Shown: positions 1 to 9,600 of the stretch, piece by piece
Numbering within the stretch: the stretch's first letter is position 1
Layout: every line of letters starts with the position of its first letter
DNA from: Legionella lytica
GTDB lineage: Bacteria > Pseudomonadota > Gammaproteobacteria > Legionellales > Legionellaceae
DNA: 64,000 nucleotides
NCBI RefSeq assembly: GCF_023921225.1
Contig: NZ_CP071527.1
Span: 248,001 to 312,000, forward strand
Reading direction: 5' to 3'
Position numbers and translations under genes: made by a program
The notes under the pieces: model-generated
What the model was told of the DNA's origin: nothing
Seen by the model: the letters and a program-made list of their open reading frames with translations, nothing else
The model's database searches: none

Positions 1-5
1 AGAAA

Positions 6-980
6 ATGCTTTATCGCGAAATTTTAAGCGAACTTAAGCATCCTCCTCCGGAACCTGTAAGTGATGAGAACAATGCCATCGACGTAGGCAAGTCTTTTTC
101 ACAGCAAGTACGCCTGCGCACCCTTGATGTTAACCTATATCGTTTATTGTTAGTGCGTTCTAAGCGTGCCTTAGACGTAATTGCCGCCTTAGATTCCAGT
201 GCCGAGTGGTACCGCCATATTATGCGGGATTTAGGACATTGCACTGATCCGTTCTTACCTCATTTAGCGTTCCTCTTTTATGCGCCACGTTTAGCGGTAA
301 ATCTTGGTTTACTGATGAAACATCTATTGCCTGGATCTTGGATGGAGCAACCAGAAAAAGATTTAGGTTGGCAGGTACGCCTGCAGGGCCAATTATTGCG
401 GCGTTGGTTTGAGTTAGGTAATGACATTGCCTGGGTTGGCTTAGGTTATGTTAATGGTTATCTTCTCACAGGTGCTTATGCTCCAGTTGCAGCTTATCTG
501 TCCATTGCCTTTTTTGGCTATGATGTTGCTTTAGCGGCGATACGCGCTTACATTGAGCTCAATCGAGTGTATGAGATGCGCCGTCAATATCAACAAATGT
601 TTGATAGTGCTGGCAGTGATGCAGCGCGAGAAGAAATAAGTCAGCAGTTACGGGTTTTAGATCAACAAATAAATTTTGAGTTATTGCGTTTTAGCTCCCA
701 TGTTGCGACCACTACCGGTATTTTCTTGGCTATGGGGTGTGGAGCTCCTTTCTTTGCCACAACTCCTGCTATTGCCGTTGTCGGAGCAATTTGTCTCGTG
801 GTAATTTGTTTAATCAACTTTGCTTTAGCGCCGGTTCTTATCCAGCAAAGACCCGCGGACATCATTGAAGTACCTAAAGGTGGCATAAATAAACTTGGCT
901 TTTTCGCCACAAAAGAGCAACTATCAGATGCGCTCGTAGATGATGAAGATAACCATCTTAATAACCCTCCTCAGCTCTAG
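6..980 (+). CDS. Membrane protein of unknown function, possibly 5'-truncated by the window edge
   Basis: I do not recognise a family. The 324-residue reading frame has a polar N-terminus and hydrophobic stretches at about residues 82-106, 140-182 and 233-280. The last stretch is rich in Gly, Ala and Cys and looks like two adjacent membrane helices. A charged, mostly helical segment (about residues 186-230) lies between them, so a multi-pass inner-membrane protein is likely. The C-terminus is acidic and hydrophilic. No stop codon lies between the window start and the first ATG, so the true start could be upstream. It precedes the oligopeptidase gene by 57 bases in the same direction. Confidence 0.7.
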   Translation: MLYREILSELKHPPPEPVSDENNAIDVGKSFSQQVRLRTLDVNLYRLLLVRSKRALDVIAALDSSAEWYRHIMRDLGHCTDPFLPHLAFLFYAPRLAVNLGLLMKHLLPGSWMEQPEKDLGWQVRLQGQLLRRWFELGNDIAWVGLGYVNGYLLTGAYAPVAAYLSIAFFGYDVALAAIRAYIELNRVYEMRRQYQQMFDSAGSDAAREEISQQLRVLDQQINFELLRFSSHVATTTGIFLAMGCGAPFFATTPAIAVVGAICLVVICLINFALAPVLIQQRPADIIEVPKGGINKLGFFATKEQLSDALVDDEDNHLNNPPQL

Positions 981-1037
981 AGCCTTTATCAATTGAATGC
1001 TATGCTTTTGTTACTTACACTAATTTTAAGGTAAAGC

Positions 1038-3056
1038 ATGTCAGCGCCAGTTGGATTACCACAATTTAGCCATATTGATACAGAGCGATTTAAAACGCAT
1101 CTTGAAGGAATGTTAAAGAATCATTTAGAGCAAGTAGATTTGCTCATCAAGAATAATCATTACTACACCTGGGATAACCTAATGTATCCCTTGGAAGATC
1201 TGGATGATGAGTTAGAGCGTTTCTGGTCGCCATTCTCTCACCTACATTCAGTGATGGATTCTCCGGTATTACGTGATTGTTATGATGAATGTTTGCCTTT
1301 ACTTTCCGCATATGAAGCGGCGATGGGGCAGAATCATGATTTGTATATGGCAATTAAATCAATTGATACGCATGCTTTAAATGCCGCTCAGAAAAAGCTA
1401 ATTGCGGACAGCTTACTTGGTTTTGAGTTGTCAGGGGTTGCCCTGGAGCCACAGCATAAGAAGCGCTTTGAAGAAATTCAAACGCGTTTGGATGAGTTAT
1501 CCAATCAATTTGAACATAATATTTTGGATGCCTCTCAAGCGTTTACGATACATATCACCGATCCTCAACGTGTAGCAGGAATTCCGGAGCATGCATTAAA
1601 TACCGCCAGAGAATTAGCTGAGGAAAAAGGCCTTGACGGCTATATATTCACATTAGAAGCCCCGAGCTATCAAGCTGTTATTACCCATGCGGAAGACCGC
1701 GCTTTGCGTGAAGAGATATATCAGGCTTATGTAACTAGAGCTTCGGATCAAGGGCCTAATGCGGGTAAATTTGATAACACAGCGAATATGAATGAAATAC
1801 TCGCTTTACGTCATGAGCAAGCGAAGCTTTTAGGATTTCATAATTATGCGGAATTATCATTAGCCACCAAAATGGCTGATTCCACCACACAAGTCATGGA
1901 TTTCATGAATGATTTGGTAAAACGCGCGCATCATCAGGCCGAAGGAGAGCTTGCCGCTCTCAAAGATTTTGCCGCAAGCAAATGGAGTTTTGAGCCCTTA
2001 CAGCCTTGGGACATAAGTTATTTATCTGAAAAAAGAAGGCAGGATTTATTTACCTTATCTCAAGAAGAGTTACGCCCTTATTTCCCCCAGCCTAAAGTGA
2101 TGCAAGGTTTATTTGATTTAGTGAAAATCCTTTATGGTATGACCATTCAGGAAATTAAAGGGGTGGATGTATGGCATAAAGACGTGCAATGTTATTGTGT
2201 TGTTGATGAGCACGGACAAGTACGTGGTTACGTGTATACTGATTTATTTGCACGGCCCAACAAGCATAGTGGTGCTTGGATGGACTCCTTACAAAGCCGA
2301 AGAAAATTAGACGATGGCAGCATCCAATTACCTATTGCCACCTTAACCTGCAATTTCGCAAAAGCATCAGCGAATAAACCAGCAATGTTATCTCATGATG
2401 AAGTTGAAACCTTATTCCATGAATTTGGTCACTGTTTGCATCATATGTTAACGCAAGTTGATTACCTTGGGGGTTCGGGTATTAATGGTGTGGAATGGGA
2501 TGCCGTGGAATTACCCAGCCAATTCTTTGAAAACTGGTGCTGGGAGAAGAGTGCTTTAGATGTACTCACTTCTCATGTAGATACCCAGGAGCCTTTGCCT
2601 GAAGCGCTTTACGAACGATTAATAGCCGCTAAGAATTTTCAATCAGCAATGGCGACATTACGGCAAATGGAGTTTAGTTTATTTGATTTTCGTATCCACC
2701 AAGAGTATCAGCCCAATAAAGCATCCTTTGTCACTGATATCTTGGCGGATGTACGCTCTAAAGCCTGTATTGTACCGGTGGTTCCCTACAGTCGCTTCCA
2801 ACACAGCTTTAGCCATATTTTTGGTGGTGGCTATGCCGCGGGTTATTACAGCTACATCTGGGCTGAAGTCCTTTCCAGTGACGCGTTCTCCCGTTTCGAA
2901 GAGGAAGGAGTACTCAATCCACAGACAGGCCATGACTTCCTACATGCTATTTTAGAAGTAGGCGGTTCCAAAAAAGCGGCAGAAGCTTATCAAGACTTCC
3001 GCGGACGTCCAGCAACTGTGGACGCCCTATTGAGACACAAGGGCATCCAAGGCTAA
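1038..3056 (+). CDS. prlC: Oligopeptidase A (M3 family zinc metallopeptidase)
   Basis: Cytosolic zinc oligopeptidase that degrades short peptides, including cleaved signal peptides. The zinc motif HEFGH is at residues 461-465, followed by HHML and a downstream Glu in the NGVEWDAVELPSQ segment, as in the M3A family. The 672-residue length matches the family (about 680). The GGGYAAGYYSYIWAEVLSSDAF block near the C-terminus is the typical M3 substrate-binding loop. Start ATG follows TTAAGGTAAAGC, an acceptable ribosome site. It ends 190 bases before ssrA. The call is firm at family level; prlC rather than dcp is chosen from length and the C-terminal block. Confidence 0.95.
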   Translation: MSAPVGLPQFSHIDTERFKTHLEGMLKNHLEQVDLLIKNNHYYTWDNLMYPLEDLDDELERFWSPFSHLHSVMDSPVLRDCYDECLPLLSAYEAAMGQNHDLYMAIKSIDTHALNAAQKKLIADSLLGFELSGVALEPQHKKRFEEIQTRLDELSNQFEHNILDASQAFTIHITDPQRVAGIPEHALNTARELAEEKGLDGYIFTLEAPSYQAVITHAEDRALREEIYQAYVTRASDQGPNAGKFDNTANMNEILALRHEQAKLLGFHNYAELSLATKMADSTTQVMDFMNDLVKRAHHQAEGELAALKDFAASKWSFEPLQPWDISYLSEKRRQDLFTLSQEELRPYFPQPKVMQGLFDLVKILYGMTIQEIKGVDVWHKDVQCYCVVDEHGQVRGYVYTDLFARPNKHSGAWMDSLQSRRKLDDGSIQLPIATLTCNFAKASANKPAMLSHDEVETLFHEFGHCLHHMLTQVDYLGGSGINGVEWDAVELPSQFFENWCWEKSALDVLTSHVDTQEPLPEALYERLIAAKNFQSAMATLRQMEFSLFDFRIHQEYQPNKASFVTDILADVRSKACIVPVVPYSRFQHSFSHIFGGGYAAGYYSYIWAEVLSSDAFSRFEEEGVLNPQTGHDFLHAILEVGGSKKAAEAYQDFRGRPATVDALLRHKGIQG

Positions 3057-3087
3057 ACCCAACCAACCTGCATCCAGGCAAATCAAA

Positions 3088-3125
3088 CGTAGCCTGGATG
3101 CAACGAAGTGTAATCCTGGAACAAT
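3088..3125. repeat. Dispersed intergenic repeat (GTAGCCTGGATG type), copy 1
   Basis: The segment beginning GTAGCCTGGATGCAACGAAG and continuing TGTAATCCTGGAACAATAAG lies just after prlC. A clearly related copy lies at 57660-57700 after the LD-carboxypeptidase gene, and a more distant one at about 33856. All are in intergenic positions next to gene ends, which suggests a repeated element rather than coding sequence. Confidence 0.55.
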
Positions 3126-3224
3126 AAGCGCAGCGAATTCCTATTCTTTTATTATTTACATGCCACAAGAACAATTTTTTATTGTCATTTTAAATGATCA
3201 TGCCAATCTTTTTATATTTTATGT

Positions 3225-3230
3225 TATAAT
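3225..3230 (+). promoter_or_regulatory. Probable -10 box of ssrA
   Basis: A perfect TATAAT lies 16 bases before the mapped 5' end of mature tmRNA, so transcription would start around 3237 and be trimmed to 3246. No good -35 hexamer is visible at 17 bases; the region upstream is T-rich. Confidence 0.5.
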
Positions 3231-3245
3231 TAAAGTGTACAAATT

Positions 3246-3644
3246 GGGGGCGACCTGGCTTCGACGTGGGTTGCAAAACCAGAGGTGCATGCCGAGAATG
3301 AGATCTCTCGTAAATCAGGCTCAAATAAATATAAATGCAAACGATGAAAACTTTGCTGGTGAAGCTATCGCTGCCTAATCCGTAGTTATAGTAAGCCACT
3401 GTGTACTGGCCTATAAACCCGGTATCCCGTTGACCGAGCTCGCTTATTGGTATCGAATCAACGGTCATAGAAGATAAGCTAGTGTCTTAATTTATCCCGA
3501 ATTAAGATTACGAAATTCAGGGAATCGCTGTGTAGAATCCTGCCCGTCGGAGAATGCACAGTTAAATTAAAAGACAAGGCTACGCATGTAGAGCTGAAGG
3601 CAGAGGATTTGCGGACGCGGGTTCGATTCCCGCCGCCTCCACCA
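3246..3644 (+). ncRNA. ssrA: tmRNA (transfer-messenger RNA)
   Basis: One-piece tmRNA of 399 bases. The 5' end GGGGGCG pairs with CGCCTCC at 3634-3640 to form the tRNA-like acceptor stem, followed by the discriminator A and encoded CCA. The T-arm (GGGTTCGATTCCC) is intact. The reading frame starts at the GCA resume codon at 3337 and encodes ANDENFAGEAIAA, ending at TAA 3376-3378. It releases stalled ribosomes and tags the partial product for proteolysis. Its 3' end has been used as an integration site, and the inserted island restores the sequence so the gene stays functional. Confidence 0.97.
3617..3638 (+). repeat. attL: Attachment site copy 1 (left end, inside ssrA)
   Basis: These 22 bases of the T-arm and acceptor stem recur without a mismatch at 19952-19973, and imperfectly (18 bases, one mismatch) at 17633-17650. 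The pattern is what a tyrosine integrase leaves when it inserts at the 3' end of tmRNA. Just outside the gene, at 3690-3715, two copies of GGCACCAT spaced by TAGC look like integrase arm sites. Confidence 0.9.
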
Positions 3645-3717
3645 ATTAAGCCATTGATTTACAAGTATTAAATAAGTTTTTCATCATGTCATGGCACCAT
3701 AGCGGCACCATTTTGTA

Positions 3718-3963
3718 TTATTTGATGGGCCTAAGAGCTCCTGACTTAAGTTGATCATCAATCCATTTTTTGGCTTTGTTAATTATATATTCTTCTGCTT
3801 CTTCTATTGTCTTGTGTACATCACCGAGAATTTGCTGATCAATGCTTTCCTTTGCATGTATAGTAATCCATGCATTTGAGCCATAAGAACCATTTTCACC
3901 ATATACTGACCAACTAATATCACAATTTTTATAAAGTTCATTTCCATCTTTTCGCATACTCAT
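3718..3963 (-). CDS. Small hypothetical protein next to the attachment site
   Basis: 81 residues, family not recognised. It is hydrophilic, with an N-terminal part that reads like a small beta sheet (SWSVYGENGSYGSNAWITIHA) and a charged helical C-terminal half ending in DDQLKSGALRPIK. AAGGA lies 8 bases before the ATG at 3963, and a second in-frame ATG follows two codons later. It lies between attL and the integrase remnant, 73 bases from both, in the same direction as the integrase. A cargo or accessory gene of the island is the likely role; no function can be given. Confidence 0.6.
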   Translation of the reverse strand: MSMRKDGNELYKNCDISWSVYGENGSYGSNAWITIHAKESIDQQILGDVHKTIEEAEEYIINKAKKWIDDQLKSGALRPIK

Positions 3964-4036
3964 ATATGAATTCCTTTTAAAAAAATCATAATCACTACTA
4001 ATTATAGTCTGGTTGAATAGTAAACAGTTAGCATGG

Positions 4037-5000
4037 TTATCCTAAGTGACGGCTCCAGTCATGGACAGTGCGGTATCCTGATTGTAATGAGCTGTCTGGT
4101 ATCCATCGGCCATAAGTTTTAATGACCATTTCTACGTCTACATGACCTAATTGTTTAGATACCCACATGATGTTTTCTCCTTGAGATAGCATCATAGAAG
4201 CATAAGTATGCCGGGTCTGATAGGTATTACGATAACGAATGCCTGCTCGTTTTAAAATATGCATCCATTGTGTGCGGCGAATTTGCTGTGAGGTTTCCCA
4301 TGGTTTATCGGTTTGAGGGTTATAAAAAACTCTTCCTTTATAAGCAAAAGTGTATTGTTTTTGTTGTTCTAACGCATCTAGTGCTGGGGGCAATAACATT
4401 ACATCCCGAATGCCTGCTTCTGTCTTCGGACCTTTAGCTTCTTTGGCAACTATGGTTTCCTCTACATGAATGATCTGGTTTTTCCAATCGATGTCTTCCC
4501 ATCTCAAGCCGCTCAACTCCGAAACGCGTAGCCCTGTGAAAAAAGCAAATTGAAATAAAAGCCGTACTTGCCCTTCAGATTCACTTAATATTGCCTTTAT
4601 CTCATCAACACTGAATGGATCAGGCTTGTAATCACTTTTTTTAGTTTCTTTGTTAAGCAGCTTATCAACAATAATGCTATTGAGCGGATTTTCTTTAATA
4701 TATTGATCTACTAATGCTTGTTCAATAACAGCACGCAGAGGGGGCAAAATATTTGCCACTGTTTTGGTGGTGCACTGTAATCCTCGAATCCACTTTATCA
4801 AACATAGGCAATAGATGTCCCTCGCAAACACGCTTGTAACCTCGATAAGTACTTGCCTCTTTTGTGGATTTTGCTTCTGCTAAAAATTCACGCTGCAATT
4901 CACCGATAGTGATTTTTGACTGAACATGTCCAAAAATATGAGCGCGTTTTGAGTTCGCGAAGTAATCAGGGTAAGAAAAATTACCACGTTCAATCGCGGC
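4037..5000 (-). pseudogene. int: Tyrosine recombinase (integrase) pseudogene
   Basis: The C-terminal catalytic part (4037-about 4795) is intact: the Arg motif TGLRVSELSGLRW, the HxxR-like box YQTRHTYASMM, LGHVDVEMVIKTYGRW with the catalytic Tyr. The N-terminal arm-binding and SAM-like parts lie in another frame: 4998-4800 reads AAIERGNFSYPDYFANSKRA, then SKITIGELQREFLAEAKSTK and LPMFDKV. A frameshift with a small deletion at about 4795-4805 separates the two, and a second deletion at about 5000 removes the true N-terminus. This is the enzyme that would have inserted the island at ssrA. An intact 264-residue frame exists from 4831 but it lacks most of the N-terminal domains. Confidence 0.85.
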
Positions 5001-5173
5001 TCAACATACAGTTGCTCAGAAATAGACTGATGACTGATGCGCCTTTTGATTCCGACTATTCCAGTTTTAACGTCCATATAAGGTCGTATCCCTCTTAAAT
5101 AAGTCAGTTGTTGGATATGAGGTAACCCACTCATTGCCTCTAAATCATCACCATTAATCACAAAATCCATCAT
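5000..5173 (-). pseudogene. Truncated gene upstream of the integrase
   Basis: The frame starts at ATG 5173 (or 5170) and reads MDFVINGDDLEAMSGLPHIQ through RRISHQSISEQLYVEP. It then runs at about position 5000 into integrase-derived DNA read out of frame, so the ORF that continues to 4880 has a nonsense tail. The preserved 59 residues resemble the start of a small island-borne DNA-binding or replication accessory protein that normally precedes an integrase. The rest of the gene has been deleted together with the integrase start. Confidence 0.65.
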
Positions 5174-5255
5174 GGGTAATATCCCTGCTCATCCTCGTTT
5201 TTATTTCCATAAAGTGATATTGCAATAGTTGATTCTCATTTTCTTAGGGGTAACT

Positions 5256-5939
5256 TTGACTGAGCTGAATATCAAAAAGGAAATTGGCAAACGTATTCTT
5301 AAGGCACGGAAGACTAAAGGCTTGACGTTAAAGGCTCTTGGTGAGCTTGCGGGAGGGCTAAAACAAACACGCCTGACGAATTGGGAGCAGGGTGTGCGTA
5401 CTCCGGGGCCGGAAGAGATTAAATCGCTTGCGCAGGCATTGGATGTTTCACCTGCTTATTTGATGTGTTTGTCGGATAACCAGCTGCTCAAGGAAGCAAA
5501 AAATCCTAGTCAGTTAATACCGCTTTTGGATTATCGACAGGCTTGCGAGGCTAAATTGCATACTTGTGCTGAGGCATCTGGCGATAAGGTTTTTATTTCT
5601 GTGAGTACGGCTTTACAACCAGAATTAAGCACGGATGCATTTGCCTTGAAAATAACAGATGACAGTATGATGGCTGAAATTAGAGTCAATGATGTATTGG
5701 TGATTGAGCCTTCTGTTTTACCAGAACCGGGTGATTTTGTAGCAGTTAAAATCAGTGGTAAGCCAGAAACGCTGATATGTCAGTATAAAAAATTATCTTA
5801 TACCTCGGCAGAATTTGAACTGCTAACATTAAATGATAATTGGCCAAATATTAAAGTAAGTGATGATATTGATGTTAAAATTAGCGGTGTTCTAGTTCAA
5901 AATCTTAGATGTTATAAATCTCCCAAGATTAAGTCATAA
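5256..5939 (+). CDS. HTH/S24-type repressor (CI/LexA-like), Lys of the dyad apparently lost
   Basis: 227 residues from TTG 5256, chosen because AGGGG lies 5 bases before it; a TTG at 5229 has no ribosome site. Residues 7-70 form an XRE helix-turn-helix (KRILKARKTKGLTLKALGEL, then LTNWEQGVRTPGPEEIKSLA). Residues 128-215 form an S24 peptidase domain with DDSMM around the nucleophile Ser137. Aligned with LexA/CI relatives, the usual Lys (TVKRY) is replaced by Cys in LICQY, and no Ala-Gly cleavage site is obvious in the linker. It may therefore be unable to self-cleave. It is probably the island's regulator, divergent from int and convergent (11-base overlap) with the YgjP gene. Confidence 0.88.
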   Translation: MTELNIKKEIGKRILKARKTKGLTLKALGELAGGLKQTRLTNWEQGVRTPGPEEIKSLAQALDVSPAYLMCLSDNQLLKEAKNPSQLIPLLDYRQACEAKLHTCAEASGDKVFISVSTALQPELSTDAFALKITDDSMMAEIRVNDVLVIEPSVLPEPGDFVAVKISGKPETLICQYKKLSYTSAEFELLTLNDNWPNIKVSDDIDVKISGVLVQNLRCYKSPKIKS

Positions 5940-6660
5940 GATATAAATTAGCAGCTTTATCGAGATATTGTTTTACCTGCTTCCAGTTGGGGCTAACCTG
6001 ATTTAATAGACGATAAAACTTATCGCTGTGATTATGTTCAGAATGGTGACATAGCTCGTGGAGTATCACGTAATCAATACATGCTATCGGCGCTTTAATA
6101 AGATGAGTATTAAGCGTTATTTTTCCATTAACCGCACAGCTACCCCACCGGGAACGCATCGCTCTTAAATTTATCGAAGGGCGTTCTTTTATCCAAGGGG
6201 CTGTTGATAGAAGTTGATCTAATCTTTTGCTAAAAACCTCAAAAGCTTTCTGTTTATACCACTCTGACAACAGTTGGCGTCTATGTTCTATATTCCTTGC
6301 TGCAATAATTTGAAGTTGACCGCGTACTAATTTGACTTGTGGTTTGGCTTTTGAATCTTCAATCACTTTGAGCACATATTTTCTTCCCAGATAGTAATGA
6401 CTTTCGCCGCTTATATATTGTCGAGGAATAATATATTCTTGCTGAGATCTGAATATATGTAATTTGTTATACACCCATTTTGCGCGTTTATTTACAGCCA
6501 CAATAATTTCATCATGAGTTGCGGATGGAGGTGCGAAAACAATAACCTGACAATCAGGCTTGACTTTAATTGTGATGCGATGGCTTTCTTGGCGTTTGGG
6601 TCGAAGCTCGAAAGGAATTTTATCTATCCCAAATGTAATATAGGTTGCATCTGTAGACAT
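5929..6660 (-). CDS. YgjP-type (DUF45) zinc metallopeptidase of the restriction operon
   Basis: 243 residues. The zinc motif HELCH is at 201-205 with the third ligand region EHNHSDKF (His211) and the conserved RWGSC at about 171-175, all typical of the YgjP/M48-like family. The physiological substrate is unknown. Family members are often the last gene of type I restriction operons. Here it follows hsdR by 13 bases in the same direction, so it should be co-transcribed. A role in controlling turnover or activity of the restriction complex is an inference only. Its 3' end overlaps the repressor gene by 11 bases. Confidence 0.9.
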   Translation of the reverse strand: MSTDATYITFGIDKIPFELRPKRQESHRITIKVKPDCQVIVFAPPSATHDEIIVAVNKRAKWVYNKLHIFRSQQEYIIPRQYISGESHYYLGRKYVLKVIEDSKAKPQVKLVRGQLQIIAARNIEHRRQLLSEWYKQKAFEVFSKRLDQLLSTAPWIKERPSINLRAMRSRWGSCAVNGKITLNTHLIKAPIACIDYVILHELCHHSEHNHSDKFYRLLNQVSPNWKQVKQYLDKAANLYLMT

Positions 6661-6673
6661 CGATTATCCTTAA

Positions 6674-9600
6674 TCATATTGAAATTAAACCCACACGAAC
6701 AATTTGAATAACCTGTTCAATAATGTTTTTCGCATGTTCCATTCCAAAACCTAATTCTTTACACGCTTTGAAAATAATAGGTAATAATTTTTTTCGAATG
6801 TCTGCTTCTGTATTTTGTTGATTCAAAGAATGTTCCGCAATTGAAATATTAATTAGTTCATCCACAGTAAAGGCAAGATCAATCCATTTTTTTTGTTCTT
6901 CTTCTGTAAGCGTGGCAAAGGAAACAGGAAGTTGAAGTTTGAATACTCCATAATAAGCCTGTGCATGGTGATTATCAGAAAAATCCGCTGGAATTTCCTT
7001 TAGTTTTCTGTTCAGCACATCATTTTCAAATTCTTGAAATAGTAAATATTGTTTTAATGGATGTTCAAATAGCTCGTCTGCCTCTTTTATGGCTATTTTT
7101 AAAAGTTCTGAGAATGTTTCTTGCGCATAAGGATCATCTCTTAAATCCTGTTCAATCATTTTAGCGATGCGTGTTTTTATGATATCTGTTTCATTTCTTG
7201 TTTTTTCTTCATTCCATTCTTCGGGTCGCTCTTGACGCCCCATTTTGCCAACTTCATATACACCTACGGGCTCTTTAATTTGCACACCAACAACATGTTT
7301 ATCCATGAGCTTTTTTACAAGCTCGGCGTATTTATCATATATAATGATTTCACCTGCATCGAGTTTTGCAATTTGGCGCAGGCTGGTGAATTGTTTTAAT
7401 GTCTCTTTATAGTGTGTACGTTGGACATCAGTAATACTTTTATCATCAAAAAAGCTGTCAGACTGTAAAGCAACTTTGAGGCAATTCGCAAATTCACTCA
7501 GTGCATCGTAGAAATCCTCTCTAACTTTCAGATTTGTATCGACGAGATCGCCATCAACTTCTTGTATTTTGGGGATAAGTACTTGCCTTAGTTGTTCAAA
7601 ATCGCCTTTATTTTTAACTTCTTTGAAGATTTGCCATAATGCATCATAGAGCAGGGGAAGACGTTTATATTCACTAGACATTTGATGATATAGACCATCC
7701 AGATCTGTAATGTCATAACCTTGCTGTGTTCTGGATGCTAAATCCTGATATTTGGCAATAGTGGTATCAAGCTCTTTAAGGATTCCTCTATAATCAATCA
7801 ATAATCCAAATTTTTTATTTTCATGTAATCGGTTAACACGAGCTATAGCCTGAATTAAATTATGCTCTTTGAGCTGTTTATCAATATAAAGCACTGTATT
7901 TCGTGGTTCATCAAAACCAGTGAGCAGCTTATCAACGACAATAATTATTTTTAAATCTTCATCATTGGCAAAACGCTCTATAACCTGTCGTGTGTATTCA
8001 CGTTCCTCTTGATTGCCAACATTGTCTTTCCACCATTTCGTTACTTCTGGGATTTTAGATTCATCAACTTCAGTATTTCCTTCCCTTGTATCTGGCGGGG
8101 ACATCACAACAGCCGATTCAAATAAGCCTACATCATCTAAATATTTTTTGTAACGAATAGCGGATAACTTGCTATCGCAAGCAAGTTGACCTTTTAAGCC
8201 CTCATCAATATTTTTTACAAAATGATGCGCTATATCCAGAGCAACAAGCTCAATTCGGTTTTCTGAGCGATAAATTTCGCCTTTCTTTGCATATTTTTTC
8301 TTTAAATCAGCCCGTTGTTCATCAGAAAGTTCCTCGGTTATTCGTTCAAACCAAGAGTCAATTGCACGATCATTGACCATGAGTTCAGGACGTCTTTCTT
8401 CGTATAAAAGCGGTGTCACCATTTTATCTTCTACTGCACGCTGCATGGTATAAGCGTGGATGATAGACCCAAATTTATTCGTTGTTTTATCTTCTTTAAG
8501 CAAGGGCGTACCTGTAAAGGCAATGAAGGCAGCATTAGGCAAGGCCTGTTTCATGCGAATATAATTTTCCCCGCCTTGTGAGCGGTGGCCTTCGTCCACT
8601 AAAACGACAATATCACGACTTAAATTCTTACATTGTGGCAGCTTGGCCGCGGTATTAAATTTTTGAATGAGAGAAAAAATAACACGTTCAGTGCCTTTGC
8701 TGATTTGCTCCGCCAGCCGCCTGCCGGATGTGGCTTTTGCATTTGAAAATTCTGTTTTTCCAGAAAACTCACCACCAGAATGAAAGGTATTAGATAGTTG
8801 TCTTTCCAGATCGACCCGATCAGTGACGACAACGATGCGACATTGTTTCAAACTGTCATGCAAAATGAGCGCACGTGATAAAAAGACCATCGTTAGAGAT
8901 TTACCAGAGCCAGTCGTATGCCATATAACGCCACCTTCTCGCCCACCATCAGGGTTTGGTGTGTTAATTCGTTCGATCAGCCGCTGGATACCAAAAAACT
9001 GTTGATAACGTGCAACGATTTTCCCTGCTTTCTTGTCAAACAACATGAAATAACGAGTCATATCGAGTAATCGTTGGGGTGATAATAAACTGATTAGCAG
9101 TTTATCCTGTCCTGTTACAGCCAATTGTCCTTGCGAAATGAGTTTTTCAAACCAAACTCTATCTGTGGCTCGCCGATGGTTAAAAAAAACGTCTACTTGT
9201 TGCGTGGTAAGGGCTAAATTTTTAATTTGATTAAATTGATTCTCGTCTATATCTTCATCTCGCCAAGTCGCCCAAAATTTTGCATCTGTGCCCTGTGTTC
9301 CATATAAGCCATCAACGCCATTAATAGATAATAGCAGTTGGCTATAGGCGAATAACTGAGGGATTTCGCCTAAACGCTGGTTGCGTAGATGTTGTGATAT
9401 CCCTTCCTCAATCGTTGGCCCTTTCTTCCCATCAGGACGTTTCGCCTCGATGATTGCGAGTGGTAAGCCATTAACGAAACAAACAATATCAGGGCAACGG
9501 GTTTGTACACCACCAGCACCCAAAACAGAATATTCTTCTGTAAATAGAAAACTATTATTTTTGATATCATGCCAATCAATCAGCGGAATAGTCGGATTTA

